64,000 nt of DNA from Palaemon carinicauda. Taxonomy: Eukaryota; Arthropoda; Malacostraca; Decapoda; Palaemonidae. The stretch spans positions 78,571,296 to 78,635,295 of the forward strand of contig NC_090729.1 in the NCBI RefSeq assembly GCF_036898095.1, given 5' to 3'. Both the position numbers and the translations under genes were made by a program. Below are positions 52,936 to 63,060 of this stretch, piece after piece; position 1 is the stretch's first letter, and each line of letters starts with the position of its first letter. Below the pieces are notes generated by a model that was not told the DNA's origin, did not search any database, and worked only from the letters and a program-made list of their open reading frames with translations.

Positions 52936-54016
52936 TTGTCTGAGCAGATTTGGACTTGCCGGGAGGCTTCTTGGAAAGTCCATCAACAAGTCCACCACCT
53001 CCGTGAACCATTCCCTCATTGGCCAGAACGGAGCTATCAGGATCATCCGTCCCGAATCGAGGAGGGCGAATTTCCTGACTACCAGATTGATGATCTTGAA
53101 CGGGGGAAAAGCATAAGTGTCCATCCCCGTCCAATCCATCAAAAAGGCGTCTACTGCTATTGCCTCTCTGTCCGGAACTAGGGAGCAATAGATGGGGATC
53201 CTCTTGGATAAGTTGGAGGCGAAAAGATCGATGAGGGGTCTCCCCCACAGCCTCCAGAGACTCTGACAGACCTGTTGGTTGAGGGTCCATTCTGTGGGAA
53301 GGACCTGCCCTTTCCTGCTGAGCATGTCCGCCCTCACATTCTTCTGTCCCTGAACAAACCTCGTCAGCAGGTTTATCCTGTTCTCCTTCGCCCAAAGAAG
53401 AAGCTCTCTTGCTGTCTCGAAGAGAGACAGAGAGTGAGTCCCTCCTTGCTTCCTGATGTAAGCAAGAGCTGTGGTGGTGTCTGAGTTGACCTCCACAATC
53501 TTCCCAGACACCAAGTCCTTGAAGGCCTTTAGCCCCAGAAAAATGGCCATCAGCTCCTTGTTGTTGATGTGCCATCCCAGCTGAATTCCTTCCCAATAGC
53601 CTGAGACCTCCTTGCTTCCTAGTGTTGCCCCCCAGCCTGACTCTGATGCGTCTGAAAACAACACTAGGTCTGGGTTCTTCCTGTGTAAGGAGATCCCTTC
53701 CCCTAACAAGGTTGGGTCCAGCCACCACTTCAGAAGAGTCTTGACTTCTATTGGAATGGGGAAGGAAAAGGAGTCTTCCTGCATCTTTCTGTTCCACGTC
53801 TTCGAAAGAAAGTGCTGAAGAGGCCTTAGGTGGAGTCTCCCCAGAGAGACAAACTGTTCGAGGGAGGATAGAGTCCCCAGCAAACTCATCCACTCCTTCG
53901 CTGTGCATCTCTTCTTGTCCAGGAAAGTTCTGACTTTTACGAGACACTTGGTCTGTATTTCCTGAGAGGGAGAAGCCCGAAAAAGAACTGAATTCAGAAC
54001 TATCCCCAAATAGAGA
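52717..54016 (-). pseudogene. RNase H and methyltransferase-like part of the DIRS G polyprotein
   Basis: The frame itself has no stop from the transposon junction at 54016 to 52717. RNase H residues are all present: LVLFSDASESGWGATLG (Asp), INNKELMAIFLGL (Glu), VEVNSDTTTALAYIRKQGG (Asp) and VRADMLSRKG (Asp). The methyltransferase-like part has PLIDLFASNLSKRIPIYCSL, TYAFPPFKIIN and LIAPFWPMREW. It overlaps the YR domain by about 200 bases. It is called a pseudogene only because the Tigger derivative at 54019 cuts it from its RT. Confidence 0.88.
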
Positions 54017-54741
54017 ATACAGTGATGCCTCAGGATACGAAATTAATCCGTTCAGGATGCGGTTTCGTATCCTGATATTTTCGTATGCTGAGTCGTGTTT
54101 TACATGTAAATAGCCTAATCCGTTCCAAGCCTTATAAAAAGTCACCCTTTCTTTCATAAACACGCTAAACATGCAATGCAGCCATTTCTATCATTCAATA
54201 ATTAACACAACCGTTAAAAACAGCCTAATCCATTTCAGAAACCACTATGAGATTATTCAATAATGTAGTTATAGCCAAGTTATCCCCCCCAAGCCCAAAG
54301 AAAACGGTCCGTTTTCTTTACTACTGTATAAAAGTTACGGTACTGTATGTACGTAAAGCATTTAGATCAGTGAAGGTGTATTGTTACCTGTACGTACACC
54401 TAAATTAATGATTGATACCTGTACACTCTGAAAAAAAGGTTACAGTTAAAACTTACCTTTTGATTGAGACGATGTCCGATAGCGAAGTCGCGGCAGAGGA
54501 GGATGGCATAAGGCAGAAAACGTAACAAGTGACAGACTACGTACAGTAATTTACACACTTAACACATTAACACTTAAACTTTACGAAATAAAAAAATGGA
54601 AGAAATAATTAACACTTAACATTACGTATGGAAAACTATAAAATGAAAGAAAAAATTACTTTAACACTTAACGGTAACATAAAACTTAAAATTGAATTTT
54701 TTTTTTTTTGCTTTTTTATAACTTTACGTTTTTCTTATTTT

Positions 54742-54930
54742 CTAAATCTCTTCTACTTCTTCATCACTTTCTTTTTTCTGTTTCTTTTCTTTACTTTCAC
54801 CTTCTAATTCTTCATCCCTTCCTCTTTTCTGTTTCTTTTCTTCACTTTCACCTTCGTCTTGGCCTACTAATACCGCTGGCCTCTTTAATAAGAAACTATC
54901 CATTGAAGCTTGTTTCTGCCTACTTTTCAA
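54742..54930 (-). pseudogene. Transposase C-terminal remnant, copy 1
   Basis: The minus strand reads MLKSRQKQASMDSFLLKRPA followed by an acidic/basic tail (EGESKEKKQKKESDEEVEEI). Tail position, the RxKQxxMDSFLL motif and the charged end resemble the C-terminus of Tigger/pogo transposases, as in the Tigger at 60,860-61,030. The remainder of the gene is absent. Product is unlikely to be functional. Confidence 0.65.
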
Positions 54931-55194
54931 CACATTTCTAAAATGCGTTAGGCAAACGTAATATAATACACTACGTAACAAGTGACAGACTACGTACAGT
55001 AATTTACACACTTAACACATTAACACTTAAACTTTACGAAATAAAAAAATGGAACAAATAATTAACACATAACATTACGTATGGAAAACTATAAAATGAA
55101 AGAAAAAATTACTTTAACACTTAACGGTAACATAAAACTTGAAATTGAATTTTTTTTTTTTGGCTTTTTTATAACTTTACGTTTTTCTTATTTT

Positions 55195-55386
55195 CTAAAT
55201 CTCTTCTACTTCTTCATCACTTTCTTTTTTCTGTTTCTTTTCTTTACTTTCACCTTCTAATTCTTCATCCCTTCCTCTTTTCTGTTTCTTTTCTTCACTT
55301 TCACCTTCGTTTTGGCCTACTAATACCGCTGGCCTCTTTAATAAGAAACTATCCATTGAAGCTTGTTTCTGCCTACTTTTCAACAC
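55195..55386 (-). pseudogene. Transposase C-terminal remnant, copy 2
   Basis: Same 63-residue frame as copy 1, differing by one residue (GQNEGE for GQDEGE). It arose with the 452-bp tandem duplication. Confidence 0.65.
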
Positions 55387-55919
55387 ATTTCTAAAATGCG
55401 TTAGGCAAACGTAATATAATACACTACGTAACGTTATATACAGTCTATGTATAGTAAAGACTAATACAGTACAGTGAACAGTAACGAATGTTTATTAACG
55501 ATAACACGTGGCGTACGAATGTACTGTATATTAACACTAAGTCAAACAAGCGAAAGCACACAATGTCTGTTAACGATACCGCGGTCGGAACGAAAAGAGA
55601 GAGAGAGAGATGAACGCCCGTGCGTAGGCAAGCTGGGATAGTTGCCGACCAATAGGAAAGCAGGATCTCATGGCGTCAGCTAGCGTCTGAGTAAGGAGAT
55701 AACCAATGGGTGAGCGGGAGGCTGTAAGTGAGTCTACCCAAGTTCAAAGTCAGGCGGCGCGCGCTTTTTAAAATTACTCTCGGCGAAGAGTTGGGATCTC
55801 GTAAGGTTTTCGTATCCTGAAATTTTATCCGTATCTTGGGGCATAAAAATCTTCTAATCACTTTTCGCATCCTGAATTTTTCGTAAGCAGAAACTTTCGT
55901 ATCCAGAGGTATCACTGTA

Positions 55920-56935
55920 GTCTAATTCGGTCTGATCTGAGACTTCTCCCTGTTGATGACCAGGCCTAGATCTTGAGCCATCATAAAAGTCTTCCGTAAA
56001 TCCTCCAGACATTTCTCCCTCGATCGTGAACGAATCAGCCAATCGTCCAGATAGAAGGATATCCTTATCCCCTCCTGATGCAGCCAACCTGACACATTCG
56101 CCATTACCCTGGTGAAGACTTGAGGAGCCGTGCTGAGACCGAAGCAAAGAGCTCTGAATTGGAAGCACTTGCCCTCCATTACAAATCTCAGGTACTTCCT
56201 CGAAGTAGGATGGATGGGGACATGGAAATATGCGTCCTGCAAGTCGAGGGACACCATCCAGTCCCCTGGACGTACTGACGCCAGCACCGACTGAGTCGTC
56301 TCCATGGAGAACTTTGTCTTCTCCACAAATACGTTGAGAGCGCTGACATCCAGGACGGGTCTCTATCCGCCCGAGTTCTTGGGGACCAGAAACAGGCGAT
56401 TGTAAAAGCCTGGGGAGGATAGATCCCGAACCGGTTCTATCGCCCCCTTGTCTAGCATTTGGTTGACAAGGTCTACTAGGGCCTTCTGTTTCCCCGGATC
56501 TGAGTACCGGGCTACTAAAGCCAGCGGAGCATCTGCGAGAGGAGGTTTTTTCAGAAAGGGGATCTTGTATCCTTCCTTGATGACTGAGAGGGACCAGGTG
56601 TCCGCCCCTCTCCTCTTCCAAGACTGCCAAAAACCTGACAGTCTTGCGCCTACTGTCTGGAGGAGACGAACTTCATTTTCTGGAGCGAGGTCTGAAAGAA
56701 CCCCTGGTAGATCTTGGTCCTGATTCTTGCCTTCTCCCTCTAAAATCTGGTCTTGAAGTAGTCCTGCCCCGAAAGGGCTGCTGGAATCTCCTTTCCTCCC
56801 GTTACAAAAAAGAAGGAGGGGCTGCCAAGGGCTTACGAGCAGAACGAGATGAAAGGTCTTGGGTGGCTTTTTGGGCCAGAGAACGCGTAATGTCATTAAC
56901 CAGGGACTCGGGAAAAAGATGTTAAGAGAGGGGGG
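55920..56935 (-). pseudogene. Reverse transcriptase of DIRS G
   Basis: The N-terminal part (56363-56896) has VNQMLDKGAIEPVRDLSSPG and FYNRLFLVPKNSGG. It then meets a TAG at 56363-56365 where Trp of the usual SGGWRP is expected. The second part (55922-56326) has MVSLDLQDAYFHVPIHPTSR, ALCFGLSTAPQVFTRVMANV and ISFYLDDWLIRSRS, the catalytic YLDD. The gene is cut at 55919 by the Tigger derivative and continues at 54016. A frameshift near a G-run at about 56930 separates it from gag. Apart from these it is well preserved. Confidence 0.87.
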
Positions 56936-58171
56936 GCGTAAAGAAGCTCAGACTTTTGTGCATTGGTAACAGACCTAGAAGCAAAAGAGCAAAGCAGAGC
57001 TCTCTTCTTTAGGACCCCAGCTGAGAACAGAGCAGCCAACTCATTCGCCCCATCTCTTAGGGCCTTATCCATACAGGACATAATACTGGTAAGGTCCCTA
57101 GATCCTTCCATCTGTTCAGTTTTCCTTGCAAGTGTCCCAAGCGACCAGTCTAGGAAACTAAAAACCTCAAAGGCTCTAAAAATACCTTTGACGAGATGAT
57201 CCAGCTCCGACATCGACCACATGACCTTGGCTGAGTTGAGAGCATGCCTTCTAGCAGAGTCCACTAAACCAGAGAAGTCATCCTTGGAGGAGGAAGGCAC
57301 TCCCAGACCCAAAGGTTCTCCAGTTGCATACCACATACCCGCTCTTGAAGCAAGACGAGCTGGTGGAAACGAGAAGGAAGTCTTAACTGTTTGTCTCCGC
57401 TCCATCATCCAGTCATCAATCTTCGTGAGAGCCTTCTTTGCGGAGATAGACAGCTTCATCTTGATGAAGGCCGACTGTTTCTTGGCCTTCTTTCTGTTAA
57501 ATTGGGACTGAGGAGATTGAGGGGCAGCAGGTTGGAATTCCTCTCCAAAAAGTTCAAGAAGGGAGCGAGAGAGAACTTTGTAATCTCCCACAGCGTCGGC
57601 AGGATTATCATCGTCATCAGAAACATCCTCGAGGTCCTGATCCACATCTGCAATATCCTTCGAAAGAGAAGAAGGATCCTTAGAACCCGACAAGGGCAAA
57701 TCAAAGGCATCATCCTGCAAAAGACAGGTTGCATCCTGGAGTCCCGCGCTAGAAGAATCCTTGGGACGAGAGGCAGTATCGTCCCGAAGAGGCAGGGTGG
57801 TATCGCCCTGGGACCGAGAACGAGAGGCAGAGTCGTTCTGTCGTCGAGAGCGAGAGGCGGTATCGTCGTGGCGGCGAGAATGAGAGGCGGTATCGTCGTG
57901 GCGTCGTGAACGAGAGGCGGTATCGTCGTGGCGTCGAGAACTAGGGTCGGTATTGTCGTGGCGTCGTGAACGAGAGGAGGTATCGTCGTGGCGAAGCGAA
58001 CGAGAGGAGGTATCGTCGTGGCGAAGCGAACGAGAGGAGGTATCGTGCTGGTAACGTGAACGGGAGGAGGTATCGTCTTGGCATCGAGAACGAGAAGCAG
58101 CATCGTTCGATAAGGTATCGTCCCGGTATCGAGAACGAGAAAACGTATCGCCCTGGTATCGCGAAGAAGTA
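56936..58171 (-). pseudogene. gag-like protein of DIRS G, N-terminus lost
   Basis: An open frame of more than 400 residues runs from the Tigger junction at 58171. It begins with the Ser/Arg/His/Asp tandem repeat, then an acidic stretch (DVDQDLEDVSDDDDNPAD). A helical domain follows (LSRSLLELFGEEF, LTKIDDWMMERRQTVKTSFS, SARRHALNSAKVMWSMSELD, FLDWSLGTLARKTEQMEG, GVLKKRALLCSFASRSVTNA). That domain corresponds in position to the central gag domain of A to D. The start and any Cys module lie beyond the Tigger insertion. The function is inferred from its position. Confidence 0.75.
57770..58110 (-). repeat. 30-bp imperfect tandem repeats in gag G (RHDDTASRSR)
   Basis: The unit is close to CGTCGTGAACGAGAGGCGGT plus ATCGTCGTGG, 30 bases, 10 residues, repeated about 11 times with substitutions. 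It keeps the reading frame. It occupies the same position as the Arg/Ser/Pro repeats of A to F but is unrelated in unit. Confidence 0.88.
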
Positions 58172-58644
58172 CAGTGAACCCTCGCTACTTCGCGGTTCGA
58201 CAATCGCGGATTCACCACTTCGCGGGGTTTTCCCATAACCCATATATATATACATATCACGGATTTTCCGGAAAATTCGAAAATACCGCGAAATCTGAAG
58301 ACAACCAAATACGATATTTTGTTACCTGTAATTCCATTAATACTGTAATTAGTAATATCTGTTCTTACTGATTGTTCATTGCATTACATATGATATATAA
58401 TTCGGCACAGAAAGAAATAAAACACGAAAAGAGAATGTGATCATACGATAATTCAGTACTGTATACAGTACGTAGTAAAATCAAATTGAACATGAAACGC
58501 AAATCAGATGCAGTCATACCATATTAGAATGGTGTGTACTGTAATAGATGTGCTTTTTTTCCATGAATCTTTTGTATGTATACGTACGTAGTACAGTACT
58601 GCATCCAATAATATTCTTTGTTGCAAAAATCACATTTCGAATAA

Positions 58645-58650
<6 letters not shown>

Positions 58651-58700
<50 letters not shown>
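58651..58700. repeat. (GA)n microsatellite
   Basis: A GA run of about 50 bases in the 5' region of the Tigger. The minus-strand Leu/Ser frame across it is not a gene. Confidence 0.95.
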
Positions 58701-58704
<4 letters not shown>

Positions 58705-58723
58705 TAAAATAGTACGTAAAGCT

Positions 58724-58835
58724 GTATTATTATTATTATTGTTGTTGTTAATAAAATTATTATTGTTATTATTATTATCATTATTATTATTATTATTACT
58801 GTACAGTATTATTATCATTATTTATTATTATTACG
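58724..58835. repeat. (ATT)n-rich microsatellite
   Basis: Interrupted ATT/GTT trinucleotide repeats. The Asn-rich minus-strand frame here is repeat-derived. Confidence 0.9.
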
Positions 58836-59152
58836 GTATTGTACTTAATCTTCGTACGTTCGGTATGCGCGGGGCATCTTCTATGAGTAGGTAACCAACG
58901 CATCATAGTACTGTAAGACGGGTTGTGATTGGTTCAAGCGCTGATAGATGACGAATCAGAACTCAAGTTTTGTTATCTAGCCTGTGATTGGTGTTTTGCC
59001 CGCATCTCCTACCCACAGCATCAAAGTTCTCGCGGGGCTGGATCGTCCACTCTCTGTTACCGCGTATCGCTGAGTAGACGTTCTTAAGTGTGTGAATCTG
59101 TGCTGTGCGACTTTTTTAAGTTGAACTTTTTGTTACTGTAAATCCTACTGTA

Positions 59153-61030
59153 ATGGCTCCCAAGCGTTCTGCTTCTCTTAAGGCGGGTAGTGAGCCTAAA
59201 CGCCACCGAAGGATGATGACGATAGCTGAGAAGGTTACGCTTCTCGACATGTTAAAAGATGGTAGAAGTTACGCGGCCGCCGGCCGCCATTTTGGCATCA
59301 ACTAATCTACTGTTCGCTATATCAAGAAGGACGAGGCGAACATTAGAAAGGCGGCTGCAATCACCTTTAGCAGATCAGCGAAGCGAGTCGTTACAACGCG
59401 TAATAAAACGATCGTACGCATGGAAGGTGCTTTAGCTGTGTGGATTGCAGACTGCCGGAAGAAGAACATAGCGTTGGATACGAACACCATCCAAACAAAG
59501 GCTTTGAGCTTATATGAGAATTTTGCTGCAAAGGAACCTAAAGACGACGACGGCAACCATGCTGAAGATGATGATGATGCAGATGATCCTCAACCAGGGA
59601 CATCCACTGATTCCCAGCCTCAGAAACGTTTTTCCGCAAGCAAAGGATGGTTCGCTAAGTTTCAGAAACGCTTCGCCCTGAAAAGCGTTTCCCTGCATGG
59701 GGAGTCTGCTTCCGCTGACACTGCCGCTGCTGAAACTTACGTGAACCAGACGTTCAAGAATATTATCGCCGAAGGTGGATACAAGCCGGAACAAGTCTTT
59801 AATATGGATGAGACTGGCTTGTTTTGGAAGAGAATGCCGTCGCGAACTTTCCTGTTCAAAGAGGAAGCCAAAGCCTCTGGCTTTAAAGCATTCAAGGATC
59901 GCGTTACCCTCGTGATGTGTGGCAATGCTGCTGGATTTTTGTTAAAGCCGGGGCTTATTTATAAGTCGAAAAATCCTCGCGCTTTGAAAAATAAAAATAA
60001 GAATCTCCTTCCCGTGTACTGGATACATAATCAAAAAGCATGGATTACGAAGATGCTGACCTCCAACTGGTTCCATCAGTGTTTTATCCCGCAAGTCAGC
60101 AAATATCTCTTAGAGAAGGGCTTGCCATTCAAGATCCTTCTCCTTATGGATAACGCTGGTGGACACGCAACTGACCTGTCGCATGAGGGCATTCAGGTTG
60201 AGTTCCTGCCACCCAACACCACGTCATTAATTCAACCGATGGACCAGGGGGTTATCAGGGCGTTCAAGGCCCTCTACACAAAGAATACCTTGGTGGACCT
60301 CGTTGCGTGTGTGGATGCTGCCCAAGATGACGAGGATGAAGATTTTAACTTGAAGGCGTACTGGCGGCAGTACACCATAGCCACGTGCCTGCAGAATATT
60401 CAGAAGGCACTTCAAGAGATGAAACCTGCAACCGTGAATGCGAGCTGGAAGAAGTTGTGGCCCGATATTGTTTACGACGACAAGGGATTTACTCCGTCGG
60501 AAATCCAACACTCTGCAATACGGAAATCTGTGCAGTTGGCTGCCATAATTGGAGGTGACGGGTTTGGCGACATGACGACTAAAGACGTCGACGAGTTGTT
60601 GGACTGCCATTCCCAGCCCCTAACTGACGCAGACCTCGAAGACCTGACGAAATCGGCAAGTGAGGAAGAGAGTGATACCCAGGAAGAGACCCAAGAAAAT
60701 GTCGAAGAAACAGGCTTAACATTAGAACGGCTTGCCAAGGCCTGCAACCATGCGAAGGAGTTGAAAGAAATGTTGCAAGAGTGGGATGAGGATATGGTTC
60801 GCTCGATGCAATTCTGCAACAAGATCGATGAAGACATGACTCCCTACAAAATGCTCTTGGATCGAAAAAAGAAGCAGCGGCAACAACTTCCGATCACAAT
60901 GTTCTTCCAGCCTCGCAAAAAAGAGCCAGTTCCTCCTGCTAGTACGCCTTCGGAAGAAATTGAAGAAGTTTCCCAGGAAGAAGTTGAAGAGGTGTCCCAG
61001 GAAAAGACACCTCCGTCTGAAGAGACATAA
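59153..61030 (+). pseudogene. Tigger transposase (CENP-B/pogo type), one nonsense codon
   Basis: From ATG 59153 the frame encodes a 625-residue transposase, broken only by TAA at 59303-59305 (residue 51, in the first helix-turn-helix, between HFGIN and STVRYIKK). Domains: N-terminal pipsqueak-type HTH (IAEKVTLLDMLKDGRSYAAA), CENP-B-type HTH (LAVWIADCRKKNIALDTN … SKGWFAKFQKRFALK), then the DDE domain with NMDETGLFW, LLMDNAGGH and LIQPMDQGVIRAFK. The last two Asp are 30 residues apart, the pogo DD30D spacing. The C-terminus has a QLPITMFF motif (60884-60907) like a PCNA-binding PIP box. Start at 59420 would remove the first HTH. Confidence 0.9.
60884..60907 (+). other. PIP-box-like motif (QLPITMFF) in the transposase C-terminus
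   Basis: QxxIxxFF flanked by basic residues (KKKQRQ before, QPRKK after) fits the consensus for binding PCNA. Drosophila pogo transposase is known to bind PCNA by such a motif (established knowledge). Here it is a motif match only. Confidence 0.6.
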
Positions 61031-61198
61031 AATACTATCATTGGCTGCACAGTAGAACACATCATCAGCTTCATCATCATCATTTCTACTGTGCAGCAAA
61101 TTCATCGCCATCACCATTCAAGTTTTTCTTCAACTTCTTTCGTGGTGAGTACAGTAACAATCTTTATTTTTTACTTTAATATTCTCACTGTACATTCT

Positions 61199-61560
61199 AA
61201 AATGTTATTTTCATTAGTAAAATAAATTTTTGAATATACTTACCCGATGATCATATAACTGTCAGCTCTGCTGCCCGACAGAAAAACCTACAGGCGGAAT
61301 ACGCCAGCGATCGCTATACAGGTGGGGGTGTACATCAACAGCGCCATCTGTCGAGTAGGTACTCAAGTACTCGATGTCAACACAGAACCAATTTTCTCCT
61401 CGGTCCACTGGGTCTCTATTGGGGAGGAAGGGTGGGTCCTTTAATTTATGATCATCGGGTAAGTATATTCAAAAATTTATTTTACTAATGAAAATAACAT
61501 TTTTCAATATTAAACTTACCCGATGATCATATAGCTGATTCACACCCAGGGGGGTGAGTA
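61199..61560 (-). repeat. Right ITR and ICR of DIRS H
   Basis: The ITR begins AAAATGTTATTTTCATTAGT, then TATACTTACCCGATGATCAT. At 61448-61515 the same sequence returns inverted (ATGATCATCGGGTAAGTATA … GAAAATAACATTTTT). It is directly fused to CAATATTAAACTTACCCGAT, the complement of the unseen left terminus. This is the same ICR logic as in A to G with unrelated sequence. Confidence 0.85.
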
Positions 61561-61940
61561 GAGACCAGCATATATGTTAACATTAAGAGCTAAGTATTCC
61601 GTATTTCATTTTAGCAGTTATTCAAAATAACAAACATAAAATTAATAAGTACCTGGTAAGGAAGTCGACTTGAACAATTACTCTGCCTTTTTAAGTATGT
61701 CTTCCTTACTGAGCCTCGCGATCCTCACAGGATGCTGAGCGACTCCTAGGAGCTGAAGTATGAAGGGCTGCAACCCATACTAAAGGACCTCATCAAAACC
61801 TCTAATCTAGGCGCTTCTCAAGAAAGAATTTGACCACCCGCCAAATCAACCAGGATGCGAAAGGCTTCTTAGCCTTCCGGACAACCCAAAAAACAACAAT
61901 AAAAAGCATTTCAAGAGAAAGATTAAAAAAGGTTATGGGA
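61561..61940. other. Subterminal untranslated stretch of DIRS H
   Basis: No gene is seen. A+T-rich, no recognised repeat. Confidence 0.55.
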
Positions 61941-63060
61941 TTATGGGAATGTAGTGGCTGAGCCCTCACCCACTACTGCACTCGCTGCTACGAATGGTCC
62001 CAGGGTGTAGCAGTTCTCGTAAAGAGACTGGACATCTTTAAGGTAAAATGATGCGAACACTGACTTGCTTCTCCAATAGGTTGCATCCATTACACTCTGC
62101 AGAGATCTGTTTTGTTTGAAGGCCACTGAAGTTGCGACAGCTCTAACTTCATGTGTCCTTACCTACAGCAAAGCATGGTCCTCCTCATTCAGATGGGAAT
62201 GAGCTTCTCGAATTAAAAGTCTGATATAATAAGAAACTGCATTCTTCGACATTGGTAAAGAAGGTTTCTTAATGGCGCACCATAAAGCTTCTGATTGTCC
62301 ACGTAATGGCTTAGTCCGTTTCAAATAGTACTTAAGAGCTCTTACCGGGCATAGTACTCTTTCTTGTTCATTTCCAACCAAATTAGCAAGGCTTGGAATA
62401 TCGAACGATTTGGGCCAAGGACGAGAAGGAAGTTCGTTTTTGGCTAAAAAACCAAGCTGTAAGGAACATGTAGCCGGTTCAGATGTAAATCCAATGTTCC
62501 TGCTGAAGGCGTGTATCTCACTGACTCTTTTAGCTGTTGCTAAGCAGACGAGGAAAAGAGTTTTCAAAGTGAGATCTTTAAAAGAGGCTGATTGAAGTGG
62601 TTCGAACCTTGCTGACATAAGGAATCTTAGTACCACGTCTAAGTTCCAACCTGGTGTGGCCAACCGACGCTCCTTCGAGGTCTCAAAAGACTTAAGGAGG
62701 TCCTGTAGATCTTTGTTGTTGGAAAGATCTAAGCCTCTGTGACGGAAGACTGCTGCCAACATGCTTCTGTAACCCTTGATCGTGGGAGCTGAAAGGGATC
62801 TTTCCTTCCTTAGGTATAAAAGGAAGTCAGCTATCTGAGTTACAGAGGTACTGGTTGAGGATACTGATTTGGACTTGCACCAACTTCGGAAGACTTCCCA
62901 CTTTGACTGGTAGACTTTGAGAGTGGATGTCCTCCTAGCTCTAGCAATCGCTCTGGCTTCCTCCTTCGAAAAGCCTCTAGCTCTCGAGAGTCTTTCGATA
63001 GTCTGAAGGCAGTCAGACGAAGAGCGTGGAGGCTTGGGTGTACCTTCTTTACATGCGGCT
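61941..63060 (-). pseudogene. Tyrosine recombinase of DIRS H, one nonsense codon
   Basis: The frame is open except for a TAG at about 62163-62165, immediately before VRTHEVRAVATSVAFK, where G has Lys. Core-binding region: VYQSKWEVFRSWCKSKS and ADFLLYLRKERSLSAPTIKG. Catalytic residues: Arg in LATAKRVSEIHAF (about 62540), HxxR in THEVR (about 62145), Tyr in FASFYLKDV (about 62050). The frame continues open upstream to 63851 across RNase H in another phase. A single base change from AAG would explain the stop. Confidence 0.88.

Larger units (their letters stand above)
54522..55426. repeat. Tandem duplication of about 452 bp inside the Tigger derivative
   Basis: CGTAACAAGTGACAGACTAC begins copy 1 at 54522 and copy 2 at 54974. 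A third CGTAAC at 55427 marks the end. The copies differ by only a few bases. The shared CGTAAC at all junctions suggests slippage or unequal exchange at this hexamer. Confidence 0.92.
54019..55917. mobile_element. Tigger/pogo-type deletion derivative with TA duplication
   Basis: A 1899-bp element with imperfect terminal inverted repeats: CAGTGATGCCTCAGGATACG at 54019 and TTCGTATCCAGAGGTATCAC, then TG, ending at 55917. It is flanked by TA at 54017-54018 and 55918-55919. It interrupts the RT of G between EKSQIRPN and YLGIVLNSV-type coding. The interior holds a 452-bp tandem duplication that encodes twice a short C-terminal piece of a Tigger-like transposase. DDE and DNA-binding domains are gone. 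Confidence 0.88.
43036..58171 (-). mobile_element. DIRS1-type retrotransposon G (second family), multiply interrupted
   Basis: The pieces are 43036-43317 (right ITR) and 51365-58171 (ICR, YR, RNase H, RT, gag), separated by F. G is split further by a Tigger deletion derivative at 54019-55917 and ended by the Tigger at 58172. Its ITR (GGAGTTTTTATGATAAAACA … TTACCTGGCAGTTATATATA) differs from that of A to F. The proteins differ strongly from A to D but keep the same domain order. Confidence 0.85.
58172..61198 (+). mobile_element. Tigger (pogo-group) DNA transposon, 3' end interrupted by DIRS H
   Basis: It starts with CAGTGAACCCTCGCTACTTC at 58172 after a TA (58170-58171). The first 90 or so bases match the non-autonomous element at 15559. 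A transposase gene lies at 59153-61030. The 3' inverted repeat is not reached: at about 61199 the right ITR of DIRS H begins. The element lies within the gag repeats of G. Confidence 0.88.

Noticed and set aside
51815..54172. Single 785-residue host-like protein on the minus strand
   Set aside because: It joins the Tigger derivative end, an out-of-phase reading of RNase H and the true recombinase; only the recombinase part has recognisable domains.
58524..58818. Asn-rich or Ser/Leu-rich small proteins
   Set aside because: Translations of the (GA)n and (ATT)n runs in the Tigger 5' region.
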